Below are positions 1 through 5,617 of a DNA stretch of 5,678 bases, one piece after another. Every line of letters begins with the position of its first letter. Positions within the stretch are counted from its first letter, which is position 1. The position numbers and the translations under genes are program-made. The DNA is from Geobacteraceae bacterium (lineage in GTDB: Bacteria; Desulfobacterota; Desulfuromonadia; Desulfuromonadales; Desulfuromonadaceae), in the NCBI GenBank assembly GCA_020201305.1, contig JAIVHC010000222.1:1-5678 (forward strand). The letters run 5' to 3'. The notes below the pieces were generated by a model that saw nothing but the letters and a program-made list of their open reading frames with translations, was not told where the DNA came from and searched no databases.

Positions 1-1
1 A

Positions 2-610
2 GATAGCTTTGTAATTCAAGGCTTCATTCTTGATATCACCAGTGACATGGAAGAACGCTCGGAACTGGTGAAACAGGCGGGCACTGATCCGCTCACGGGG
101 GCTGCGAATCGGCGCACCTTTGATGCGATGTTTGAACGCGCGCTGCAACACGCCATAGAATGCCGGCAGCATATCAGTCTGATCGAGTTTGATCTCGATA
201 GGTTCAAGGAGATTAATGATTCCATCGGACATGCGGCCGGGGATACCATCCTGTGTCATGTAGCGACAATCGCCACCACGGTTATCCGTAAGGACGATCT
301 TTTCGCGCGCCTTGGCGGAGATGAATTCGCCCTCCTCCTCCCCAATACCACGCAGGAGGCCGCACTCCATCTGGCGGAACGCCTGCAGGAAACCCTACTC
401 CACACCGAATGTCCCTGCAATTATCCCACTCCGACCTTAAGCATTGGTGTCAGCAGTTATTCTGGTGCTGCCGCCGCCGTTGAAGACGGTTTCCCCGTTC
501 TCGATGCTACCTCTCTGATGCGTGCCGCAGATGTGGCGATGTACCGCGCCAAGCAACGGGGACGCAATCAGATTGCGTGCGCCTCTGCAGAAGAGGAACT
601 CGGGGAATAA
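2..610 (+). CDS. Diguanylate cyclase, PAS-GGDEF, C-terminal part (5' end outside window)
   Basis: The frame is open to the left edge, so the ATG at 47 is probably internal. Residues encoded before it (GFILDITSDMEER) look like the end of a PAS/PAC domain and a linker helix. A full GGDEF domain follows: TDPLTGAANRR at its start, the metal-binding stretch FDLDRFKEIND, and the active-site motif GGDEF at nt 314-328, unaltered. RKDD (nt 287-298) sits five residues before GGDEF and fits the inhibitory RxxD I-site. By family, it would make cyclic di-GMP from two GTP, with product inhibition, probably under a signal sensed by the upstream PAS domain. No EAL domain follows; the protein ends about 20 residues after the domain. 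The gene converges with the HD-domain gene, overlapping its 3' end by 43 bp. Activity is predicted from motifs only. Confidence 0.93.
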   Translation, partial: DSFVIQGFILDITSDMEERSELVKQAGTDPLTGAANRRTFDAMFERALQHAIECRQHISLIEFDLDRFKEINDSIGHAAGDTILCHVATIATTVIRKDDLFARLGGDEFALLLPNTTQEAALHLAERLQETLLHTECPCNYPTPTLSIGVSSYSGAAAAVEDGFPVLDATSLMRAADVAMYRAKQRGRNQIACASAEEELGE

Positions 611-1014
611 TACGTTCCCACACGATTTACAATCAAGTCCGCAAGCTTCAGGATCTCCAACTCTACATAGGAATAACGCGAGCGCGAGTGGTGATTGCCC
701 ACTATTTCAGCAACCTTCCGGGTTTTGTCGGCATCAAAACTGATCGATTCGAGCAGGGTTTGCACTACTGCCGGGCCATACTCTTCCTGAGTAGCACCAT
801 CGTTGTATCCCAGTTCCGCCTCTGAGGGCTTTATCCCCACATCGTGGAGCAGCGCGCTCGCAAGTAACACCTCTCGATCCACATGGGTATAGTTGTGCTG
901 GAGTAACTCCGCCTGCTGCAACACCTCAAGCGCATGCGCAATGCGGCGATAGTCTGTTTCAAAAAAATCCACCAGCACTTTTATGAGCTGACCTTTGAGT
1001 AACGCATATGCCAT
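568..1014 (-). CDS. Small HD-domain phosphohydrolase
   Basis: A 148-residue soluble protein with the HD-superfamily metal pattern: H27, H57-D58 (in LLHDVGIKPSE), H108/H109 and D126 (in LKLADLIVN). It starts with an amphipathic helix, then TDYRRIAHALEVL. No signal peptide or membrane segment is visible. The start is well supported: GAGGTGATC lies just before the ATG. HD proteins of this size hydrolyse phosphate esters, often of nucleotides, using a divalent metal; the substrate cannot be read here. It is not an HD-GYP protein, since the GYP motif is absent, so a role as a c-di-GMP phosphodiesterase is not supported despite the neighbouring GGDEF gene. Its last 14 codons and stop lie antisense to the end of that gene, and the serine-rich tail (SPSSSSAEAHAI) may simply reflect this overlap. 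Confidence 0.85.
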   Translation of the reverse strand: MAYALLKGQLIKVLVDFFETDYRRIAHALEVLQQAELLQHNYTHVDREVLLASALLHDVGIKPSEAELGYNDGATQEEYGPAVVQTLLESISFDADKTRKVAEIVGNHHSRSRYSYVELEILKLADLIVNRVGTYYSPSSSSAEAHAI

Positions 1015-1046
1015 GGGATCACCTCAAGTCGGGAGCAGAGATAGAG

Positions 1047-1083
1047 CACCCGCCCTGAATACGCGCAGCATCCAGGGCGGGTG
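1047..1083 (-). terminator. GC-rich hairpin after nrfA, possible terminator
   Basis: A perfect 11-bp stem, CACCCGCCCTG (1047-1057) with CAGGGCGGGTG (1073-1083), and a 15-nt loop, 28 bp past the nrfA stop on the minus strand. The RNA after it (CTCTATCTCTGCTC) is pyrimidine-rich but has no true U run, so intrinsic termination would be weak. It also lies between a possible promoter (1099-1104) and the HD gene, so it could instead be a leader structure of that gene. Confidence 0.5.
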
Positions 1084-1098
1084 GGGATGTTACTCTAT

Positions 1099-1104
1099 AT
1101 TATA
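1099..1104 (-). promoter_or_regulatory. Possible -10 box for the HD-domain gene
   Basis: The minus strand reads TATAAT exactly, just past the nrfA stop and about 85 bp before the HD gene start. No convincing -35 box is seen at 16-18 bp (ACGCAG at 17), so this is a weak call. Its position suits separate expression of the HD gene. Confidence 0.25.
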
Positions 1105-1110
1105 CACGTT

Positions 1111-2524
1111 TTACTTCTCATCTGCGTATGAGGTCTTGAACTCCTTCACCTCGGTCTTAGGATCGTAGATCTCCTTCCCGGAGTGGGAAGCCTTCTGAAT
1201 CCACTCTTCCCGCAGGGTGTTGAGGAAGGTGATCTTCTCATCCACGAGTTTATCCATCTGCAGGCCGATGAGCTCCTGGGCCTTTTCCTTGGTGGAGTAA
1301 TCCGGACCTTCGTACCCGGGCTCACCATATTTGGCAAGAATCACCCGCAGCTTCAGACGTGCTGCATGCCCTTTGTCGATGGCGGTAGCGAGGATGCGCA
1401 GGGTCTCCTCCGGGGCGTGGAAGAAGCCCCCGTGGGCAGCCACGCCGAAATCCCAGCGCCACTGGCCGTGGCGGATATCCATGAGTGCAGGGGTCATCTC
1501 CTCTTCGGTAGCACCGAGTTCCCAGGCCTTGGCAGCCTCAAAGTGCGCCTTGGAAAGTACATCGGTAGCCGCAGCCGCGAGTTCTTCCTTCCGCTCCAGT
1601 TTCCGCTCTACAATCTGCTTGAACTGCTCTTCACTTTCACCATGGCAATTGAGGCAGGTGTTGCTGATATCGTCCAGCGGGCTGCCGATCTTGTGGTTGG
1701 AGTATTTCACCGCGCCTTCACGCACATAGGGCATATGGCAGTCGGCACAGGCGAGGTTGTTCTGCCCGTGGATGCCGGTTTTGAAGGTCTCGTAGCCGGG
1801 GTGTTGCGCCTTGAGCATCGGGGCTTTACTCAGCTTATGCGTCCAGTCGGTAAACTTACGCTCATCGTAGTACTCCTCGATATTTTCAACGGAGAGACCA
1901 TTCTCCCACGGGAAGGTAACCACGCCCGCAGTGTGCTTTTTGCCATCAGGGTCCTCCCACTCGGTCTTTTTGAAGTAGTATTCCGCATGACACTGTACAC
2001 ATACCAGGGTGCGCATATCCTGATGGGTTGCCTCGTCAAAGGGCTCGCTCCCTTCCGCATCCAGGGCACGGGCAAGGTAAGAAATCGAGTTCACCCTTCT
2101 CTTCCATCAGACGTGGCACATCGGGGGATTTACACGTCCAGCACGCAGTGGGCATGGGACCGGTCTTCTTGTCCACCGGGGCACCGGTGCGCAGGGTATT
2201 GATGTTATCCTCGAGCATGTAAAAGTGCCCGCGCGGCTCATTGTAGTCCTTGGAAAAGCCATACCCGGCCCAGAGTACCACCAGGTTCGGATCTTTTTTG
2301 AGGATATCCTTAATTTCGTCGCTCTCCTTTGTTGCCATATACGAATCGTACTGACGCGGAAAGTACTTACCCCACTCCGAGCTTCTGGGCTCAAGCTCCT
2401 TGATCTCGGGTACTTTGTTGATCATCGCCTGATCCGCCTTGTTGCTCATGATGGAACCGAGGAGCATCAGCATCAGCACAGTGGCGACTACGGACACAAT
2501 TATTACAATGGTCGATTTGTTCAT
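1111..2524 (-). pseudogene. nrfA: Cytochrome c nitrite reductase catalytic subunit NrfA, broken by internal deletion and frame change
   Basis: NrfA reduces nitrite to ammonium with six electrons in the periplasm, as a pentahaem enzyme. The 5' part (2524 down to about 2081) has a good RBS (AGGAGAG, 2531-2537), a membrane-anchor-like segment at residues 4-25, LWAGYGFSKDYNEPRGH carrying the active-site Arg (R98), and the lysine-ligated catalytic haem site CWTCK (128-132). The 3' part (about 2080 to 1111, another frame) has CVQCH, EYYF with the active-site Tyr, KAQHPGYE with the active-site His, CADCH, CLNCH, and the usual helical C-terminus. Compared with E. coli NrfA from memory, about 40 residues are missing between GELDF and YLARALDAEG. 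That stretch should hold haem site 2 (CxxCH). The join also shifts frame (+1), so the first frame ends at a TGA after 162 codons. A functional enzyme is not expected unless this is an assembly error. It lies 35 bp after nrfH in the same operon. Confidence 0.92.
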
Positions 2525-2559
2525 ACATTTCTCTCCTGAATATAGTTGACTAAGGGGGT

Positions 2560-3087
2560 TTAGAGTTCTTTTACACCCAGGTTATCCGGTGTTGAGAGCA
2601 GACTTTTGGTGCGTCCATGGGGTACCATGCGGTGACAGTCCCAACAGCGCCGTCCCATGGCCACTTCATCATCAAATTTTGTGTAACGCTCACTGTTTTC
2701 GTGCATCTGCGCTACCGCTTCAGCATGGCACGAAATGCAGTTGTCCTGAATGCGCTCTGCAGCATTCGCGGTGACGCGCAGATTCTTGCCGTAGGTTCCA
2801 AAAGTCATGGCTACCGAATGGTTGTAGCCGTCAATCGATTTGGCCACCATCTTCTTGACGAACGAATCACGCGGCAGATGGCAGTCGACACAGCTTGCCT
2901 GCTCCCGGTGTGAACTGTGCTGCCACGTGGCATAGTGGGTGTTCATGGTGTGGCAGGTGATACACACCTTCGGATCGGAGGAAAGATACGAAAGCGCCCT
3001 GGATTCGTACACCAGAGTCACAAAAACCACCACCATCATCACAGCACAACCGGTTGCTACATACGTCATCTTATTACTTTTTTTCAT
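2560..3087 (-). CDS. nrfH: Cytochrome c nitrite reductase small subunit NrfH, tetrahaem quinol dehydrogenase
   Basis: 175 residues, typical of the NapC/NirT-type NrfH family. One N-terminal transmembrane anchor (about residues 9-27, ATGCAVMMVVVFVTLVY) is followed by a periplasmic tetrahaem domain: CITCH (42-46), CVDCH (66-70), CISCH (117-121) and CWDCH (148-152). The first site reads CITCHTM; in Desulfovibrio NrfH the Met of a CxxCHxM motif is the axial ligand of haem 1, so M48 is the likely counterpart. NrfH oxidises menaquinol and passes electrons to NrfA, which it anchors to the membrane. The start is supported by AGAAGG six bases before the ATG. No lesion is seen. Its partner nrfA is broken, so NrfH may be idle here or may serve another periplasmic acceptor. 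Confidence 0.96.
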   Translation of the reverse strand: MKKSNKMTYVATGCAVMMVVVFVTLVYESRALSYLSSDPKVCITCHTMNTHYATWQHSSHREQASCVDCHLPRDSFVKKMVAKSIDGYNHSVAMTFGTYGKNLRVTANAAERIQDNCISCHAEAVAQMHENSERYTKFDDEVAMGRRCWDCHRMVPHGRTKSLLSTPDNLGVKEL

Positions 3088-3123
3088 AAGCAGCCTTCTG
3101 GTTAGTGGGATATGGATTAATCA

Positions 3124-3146
3124 GCGCCATGGTTGCGCCACGGCGC
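3124..3146 (-). other. Intercistronic hairpin between porin remnant and nrfH
   Basis: Arms GCGCCATGG (3124-3132) and CCACGGCGC (3138-3146) pair over nine positions around a 5-nt loop; in the minus-strand RNA the one non-Watson-Crick position is a G-U pair. It begins five bases past the remnant porin stop and has no U run. It looks more like an mRNA-processing or stability element than a terminator, which suits reading on into nrfH. Function is inferred. Confidence 0.45.
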
Positions 3147-3150
3147 CGGG

Positions 3151-3533
3151 TTAAAATTTGTATTCCACACGCGCGCGGTAAAAATTTCCGTGTCCACCAC
3201 CAGATTGGCAAAGCCGTTACTCGCGCCGTTATCCACGGAATCGTCCTGCATGAAATTGGCGTATTTAAGCAGGATGTTCAAATCTGTGCCCACAAAAACA
3301 TTGAGCATATCCGCCGCGTGATCTTCCCCGTCGGCAAAATCGCGCTGGAGAGTGTAATCAAGTTAATAGTTTAACATCAAAGGATTGCCGGTCAAGCGGA
3401 TCCCGTAGGTGCCACTGTCACGCGCCGCATCTGCAGTACTTTCCGTATCGAGTAGATATGCATACAGCGCTATGCTGTGATCCTCGATGCCACTGTAGCT
3501 GGTGTTGAGGCAAAACACGGCCACCACGCGGTG
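3151..3533 (-). pseudogene. Remnant of an outer-membrane beta-barrel porin (alginate-export-like)
   Basis: Reading the minus strand through one stop and one frameshift gives a porin C-terminal part. Recognisable pieces in order are NTSYSGIEDHSIALYAYLLD, TYGIRLTG, LDYTLQRDFADGEDHA, NVFVGTDLNILLKYANF and the end NFYRARVEYKF-stop. Alternating hydrophobic strands and a terminal Phe are hallmarks of beta-barrel outer-membrane proteins, and AYAYLLD...TYGxRLTG resembles the alginate-export porin family (recalled pattern, not searched). Lesions: an in-frame TAA at 3363-3365, which would be CAA (Gln) in YQLDYTLQ; a one-base loss near 3185-3195, after which the last ten codons and the TAA at 3151-3153 are in another frame; and no start codon, signal peptide or N-terminal half. 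Part of the barrel may also be missing between LDYTLQ and RDFADG. It was probably the first gene of the operon with nrfH and nrfA. Confidence 0.75.
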
Positions 3534-3564
3534 GGGCGGTTTGCGCCGTCAGTGGGTGTGGTTT

Positions 3565-3580
3565 TGCACAGTGTGTGCCA
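3565..3580 (-). promoter_or_regulatory. Sigma54 (-24/-12) promoter of the porin-nrfHA operon
   Basis: The minus strand reads TGGCACACACTGTGCA. Against the sigma54 consensus TGGCAC-R-N4-TTGC-W only one T differs (G), and the invariant GG and GC have the required 10-bp spacing. GG is at 3579-3578 and GC at 3567-3566, so transcription should start near 3554. Two palindromic activator sites lie upstream. An A+T-rich stretch with a T7 run (3601-3650) separates them from the promoter and could ease looping. Recognisable porin sequence starts only about 20 bp downstream of the start site, so the original first part of the gene seems to have been lost. The present leader before nrfH would be about 467 nt. 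Confidence 0.82.
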
Positions 3581-3649
3581 GGGGGGAAGGTGTTAACTTA
3601 AGTGTATGAATTTAGGTGTTTTTTTGAATATATCTGCAAAAGAGGTCGA

Positions 3650-3709
3650 ATTGCAGCATGCAGGTGATGGGGAGGATGTTACCCGGAGGTCACAAATATA
3701 TGCTGCAAT
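3650..3709. repeat. 10-bp inverted repeat around the proximal enhancer site
   Basis: ATTGCAGCAT (3650-3659) and ATGCTGCAAT (3700-3709) are exact reverse complements 40 bp apart. They flank the enhancer site at 3676-3695, and the second arm runs two bases into the site at 3708-3727. It may be a binding site for a second protein or a relic of an inserted element; no function is established. Confidence 0.5.
3676..3695. promoter_or_regulatory. Enhancer site (UAS) 1 for the sigma54 activator
   Basis: ATGTTACC-CGGA-GGTCACAA: the left arm matches the palindrome before the activator gene exactly and the right arm matches 6 of 8. It is centred about 132 bp upstream of the predicted start site, a typical distance for activators that loop to sigma54 polymerase. 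Its centre is 32 bp from the next site, close to three helical turns, so both lie on the same DNA face. Confidence 0.72.
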
Positions 3710-3727
3710 GTAACCATCGGGTAACAT
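3708..3727. promoter_or_regulatory. Enhancer site (UAS) 2 for the sigma54 activator
   Basis: ATGTAACC-ATCG-GGTAACAT: the right arm is identical to the perfect palindrome at 5186-5205 and the left arm differs at one base. It is centred near -164 relative to the predicted sigma54 start and lies 37 bp past the stop of the activator gene. With the site at 3676-3695 it forms a tandem pair, as expected for an oligomerising enhancer-binding protein. Confidence 0.75.
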
Positions 3728-3764
3728 ATGAAGGGTTTGCGCATACCTGCGGAGCGCGGATTGC

Positions 3765-5150
3765 TCAGACCGGATTGGCGAGATTGTAGCGCTGAATCTT
3801 CTCCCACAGGTTTTTGCGCGAGATCCCCAGTTCCGCAGCGGCGTAGCTTTTGCGCTCGCCGCAGCGTTTCAGGGTCTGGGCGATATATTCGCGTTCAAAG
3901 GCGGCAAGGGCTTCCTTCAGAGGTTTATCCGTATCCGGGATGACAGGAATAGCCGCTACTGTCGCCGGAGGGGGCGCTGCCGGCGCCGGGGATTCGAGCA
4001 GATCGGGAGGGAGGTCGTCAGGCAGAATGAGTTCGCCACTGCTCAGGGCCACCGCGCGCTCGATGGCATGTTCCAGCTGGCGGATATTACCGGGGAACGG
4101 GTGCGCCATCAGGGTTTTGAGCGCCTCTTCAGACAGGGTGCGTACAGGCTTACCCATACGCGCAGAGAACTTCTCCAGAAACATCTGCGCCAGGGGGACA
4201 ATGTCGTCGCGGCGGTCACGTAATGGCGGCACTTCGAGATGGATTACATTGAGGCGGTAAAAGAGGTCTTCGCGAAAACGCCCGCTGGCTACATCATCGG
4301 ATAAGACATGATTGGTCGCCGCTACGATGCGCACATCGAGCAGGACTTCTTTTTTACCCCCCAGCGGCTGGACCGCGCGCTCCTGAATCACGCGCAGCAA
4401 CTTCGCCTGTGCCGCCAGGGGCAGATCCCCCACTTCATCCAGAAACAGGGTGCCCCCGTGGGCGAGCTCAAATTTGCCTTTGCGGTTTTCGCTCGCGCCG
4501 GTAAAGGCCCCTTTTACATAGCCGAAGAGTTCCGATTCAATGAGGTTCTCCGGCAGGGCGGCACAATTCACCTTGATCAGAGGCGCATTCCGACGCGCGC
4601 TGTGCTGATGGAGCAGATTCACCACGCACTCCTTGCCGGTACCGTTTTCACCGGTTACGAGTACGGTGGAGTCGATACTCCCAAGGGCCACGGCCATGTC
4701 GCGCACGCGCTGCGCCGCCTCGCTGTGCACCACCAGACATTGCATTTTTTCGGCGTCTGCGGGGGTCCTCAGGGATTGATTTTCCTCCTCCAGACGTTTC
4801 TCTTCGGTAACATCGCGACTGACGAGCAACGTACCGAGATACTCACCCTGCGGCGATTTTATCGCCGAGTAGGAGTTGGAAAAATAGCGCCCCTGCGCCT
4901 GAATAATGCGCGAACCCGTGGAGATGCGCCCGGCCTTGAGGCTTTCTACCAACTGACGGATGCGCGCATGCATACGCGGCGGATGAATACTGTAGATGGT
5001 TTTACCCAGGATACGAGCCGCCTTGACCTTGCGAATCCGTTCCGCAGCGGGATTACAGATCCGGATCATATCATCGGCATCGAGAAACACTACCCCCTCA
5101 GCCATCTCTTCTACAATCGAGCGATACATCGACAGAAAACCTGATTCCAC
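3765..5150 (-). CDS. Sigma54-dependent transcriptional activator, PAS / AAA+ / Fis-type HTH
   Basis: About 461 residues from the preferred GTG start. There is an N-terminal PAS domain (about 6-120), then a sigma54-activator AAA+ domain: Walker A GENGTGKE (167-174), the sigma54-contacting loop GAFTGA (214-219), Walker B TLFLDE (234-239), an arginine-finger region FREDLFYRLNV (from 292) and FPGNIRQLE (from 352). A proline/alanine linker (about 387-406) leads to a C-terminal Fis-type HTH (about 428-456, YAAAELGISRKNLWEKIQRY). There is no receiver domain, so it is not a classical two-component regulator; the signal should enter through the PAS domain, whose IHPPRMHARI and YFSNSYSAI stretches recall the DUF438-linked PAS group. 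It sits upstream of, and on the same strand as, a sigma54 promoter with two palindromes that also occur before its own gene. I therefore infer it activates porin-nrfHA. Desulfovibrio has a sigma54 regulator of nrfHA (NrfR), but orthology is not shown. No lesion is seen. Confidence 0.93.
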   Translation of the reverse strand: MESGFLSMYRSIVEEMAEGVVFLDADDMIRICNPAAERIRKVKAARILGKTIYSIHPPRMHARIRQLVESLKAGRISTGSRIIQAQGRYFSNSYSAIKSPQGEYLGTLLVSRDVTEEKRLEEENQSLRTPADAEKMQCLVVHSEAAQRVRDMAVALGSIDSTVLVTGENGTGKECVVNLLHQHSARRNAPLIKVNCAALPENLIESELFGYVKGAFTGASENRKGKFELAHGGTLFLDEVGDLPLAAQAKLLRVIQERAVQPLGGKKEVLLDVRIVAATNHVLSDDVASGRFREDLFYRLNVIHLEVPPLRDRRDDIVPLAQMFLEKFSARMGKPVRTLSEEALKTLMAHPFPGNIRQLEHAIERAVALSSGELILPDDLPPDLLESPAPAAPPPATVAAIPVIPDTDKPLKEALAAFEREYIAQTLKRCGERKSYAAAELGISRKNLWEKIQRYNLANPV

Positions 5151-5156
5151 CACAAC

Positions 5157-5162
5157 TCTCCT
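5157..5162 (-). promoter_or_regulatory. Shine-Dalgarno site deciding the activator start
   Basis: AGGAGA on the minus strand lies six bases before the GTG at 5150-5148, an ideal spacing. The longest reading frame would begin at a TTG (5171), but that places this site inside the gene and has no good SD of its own. A GTG at 5153 (three bases away) and an ATG at 5129 are less likely alternatives. Confidence 0.7.
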
Positions 5163-5185
5163 CAAAAGCAAAACTCACCGACCTC

Positions 5186-5205
5186 ATGTTACCTCAAGGT
5201 AACAT
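5186..5205. promoter_or_regulatory. Operator in front of the activator gene, perfect palindrome
   Basis: ATGTTACC-TCAA-GGTAACAT: 8-bp arms without mismatch, ending 35 bp before the GTG start of the activator. It shares arms and the 4-bp spacer length with the two sites at 3676-3727. So close to the start codon, binding would more likely repress than activate, suggesting negative autoregulation. No promoter of this gene could be defined with confidence; a weak TATGTT overlaps the site. Confidence 0.75.
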
Positions 5206-5212
5206 AAGAAAA

Positions 5213-5348
5213 GTTCGCCTTCAAGCGAACATGGGCGCGCGCCGTGCGCCCATAAGGGTGGGGTGCGCAGGTTCGGTGCATTATTTCCGCGTATGGCGGT
5301 GTGCGATTGTAGAGACGTTGCATGCAACGTCTCTACGCTGAAATGACG
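5213..5348. repeat. Hairpin-rich repeat, copy 1
   Basis: This copy holds hairpin GTTCGC/GCGAAC (5213-5230), hairpin ATGGGCGC/GCGCCCAT (5231-5253), an 81-bp core (5268-5348) and, within the core, the 28-bp palindrome at 5309-5336. The core matches 5491-5571 with a single difference (A5306 versus T5529). It directly follows the activator's operator region. Frames open across it only translate the repeat and show no protein-like character. Confidence 0.85.
5309..5336. repeat. Perfect 28-bp palindrome, copy 1
   Basis: GTAGAGACGTTGCA followed immediately by its exact reverse complement. Palindromes starting GTAGAGACG are familiar as dispersed repeats in cyanobacterial and other environmental genomes (recollection, not searched). 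It would form a strong cruciform or a 14-bp RNA stem. Confidence 0.9.
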
Positions 5349-5388
5349 CGGTTGGTGGGGGGATTTGCACCATCGGGGATATGCTGGC

Positions 5389-5417
5389 GTAGGGGCCACC
5401 CCCTGTGGTTGCCCTGG
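5389..5417. repeat. Imperfect hairpin at the right edge of repeat copy 1
   Basis: It starts GTAGGGGC, as does the hairpin at 5593, and pairs AGGGGCCACC (5391-5400) with GGTTGCCCT (5407-5415) with one bulge and one mismatch. It occupies the same place after copy 1 as the 5593-5617 hairpin does after copy 2, although the intervening bases differ. Confidence 0.45.
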
Positions 5418-5434
5418 TTGTTGCATAATCATAC

Positions 5435-5571
5435 GTTCGGTGCGTTGCGAACATGGGCGTATTGCCATACGCCCCTACGGGTGTGGTGTGCAGGTTCGGT
5501 GCATTATTTCCGCGTATGGCGGTGTGCGTTTGTAGAGACGTTGCATGCAACGTCTCTACGCTGAAATGACG
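5435..5571. repeat. Hairpin-rich repeat, copy 2
   Basis: A direct copy of 5213-5348, offset by 223 bp over the core. It begins GTTCG...CGAAC (5435-5452), continues into ATGGGCG...CGCCC (from 5453), then the 81-bp core (5491-5571) with the second 28-bp palindrome. The first two hairpins keep their stems but differ from copy 1 in inner sequence, whereas the core is almost identical. Confidence 0.85.
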
Positions 5572-5616
5572 TGGTGGCGGAGGGTTAGGGATGTAGGGGC
5601 GTATGGCAATACGCCC
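5455..5616. mobile_element. MITE-like palindromic element with 24-bp inverted ends
   Basis: The left end (5455-5478) begins GGGCGTATTGCC and the right end (5593-5616) begins GTAGGGGCGTATGGCA; they are exact reverse complements over 24 bp. Each end is itself a hairpin (8-9-bp arms around TGCC or GGCA). The 28-bp palindrome at 5532-5559 lies between them. The roughly 162-bp element has no coding capacity and no transposase is in the window. No target-site duplication is evident, so mobility is a guess; a REP-like repeat is equally possible. Confidence 0.5.
5532..5559. repeat. Perfect 28-bp palindrome, copy 2
   Basis: Identical in all 28 positions to 5309-5336, exactly 223 bp further on. Confidence 0.9.
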
Positions 5617-5617
5617 C

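Noticed and set aside
2036..2094. Programmed +1 frameshift joining the two nrfA frames
   Set aside because: Joining the frames would still leave out about 40 residues and haem site 2, so recoding cannot restore the protein.
1183..2202. Long open frame of 339 codons on the plus strand
   Set aside because: It is the antisense shadow of nrfA, whose haem motifs and active-site residues are clear on the other strand.
3117..3308. Separate 63-residue protein on the minus strand
   Set aside because: It is an internal, frameshifted part of the porin remnant, with in-frame homology continuing upstream of its ATG to 3363 and beyond.
4806..4813. GGTAACAT as a further operator inside the activator gene
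   Set aside because: Only one arm is present; the matching ATGTTACC arm at four bases' distance is absent, so chance is the simpler reading.
4308..5144. Open frame of 278 codons on the plus strand
   Set aside because: It lies antisense within the activator gene, whose AAA+ and HTH motifs are unambiguous.
5213..5617. CRISPR array
   Set aside because: There are only two palindrome copies, 223 bp apart, and the sequence between them is itself repeated rather than unique spacer.
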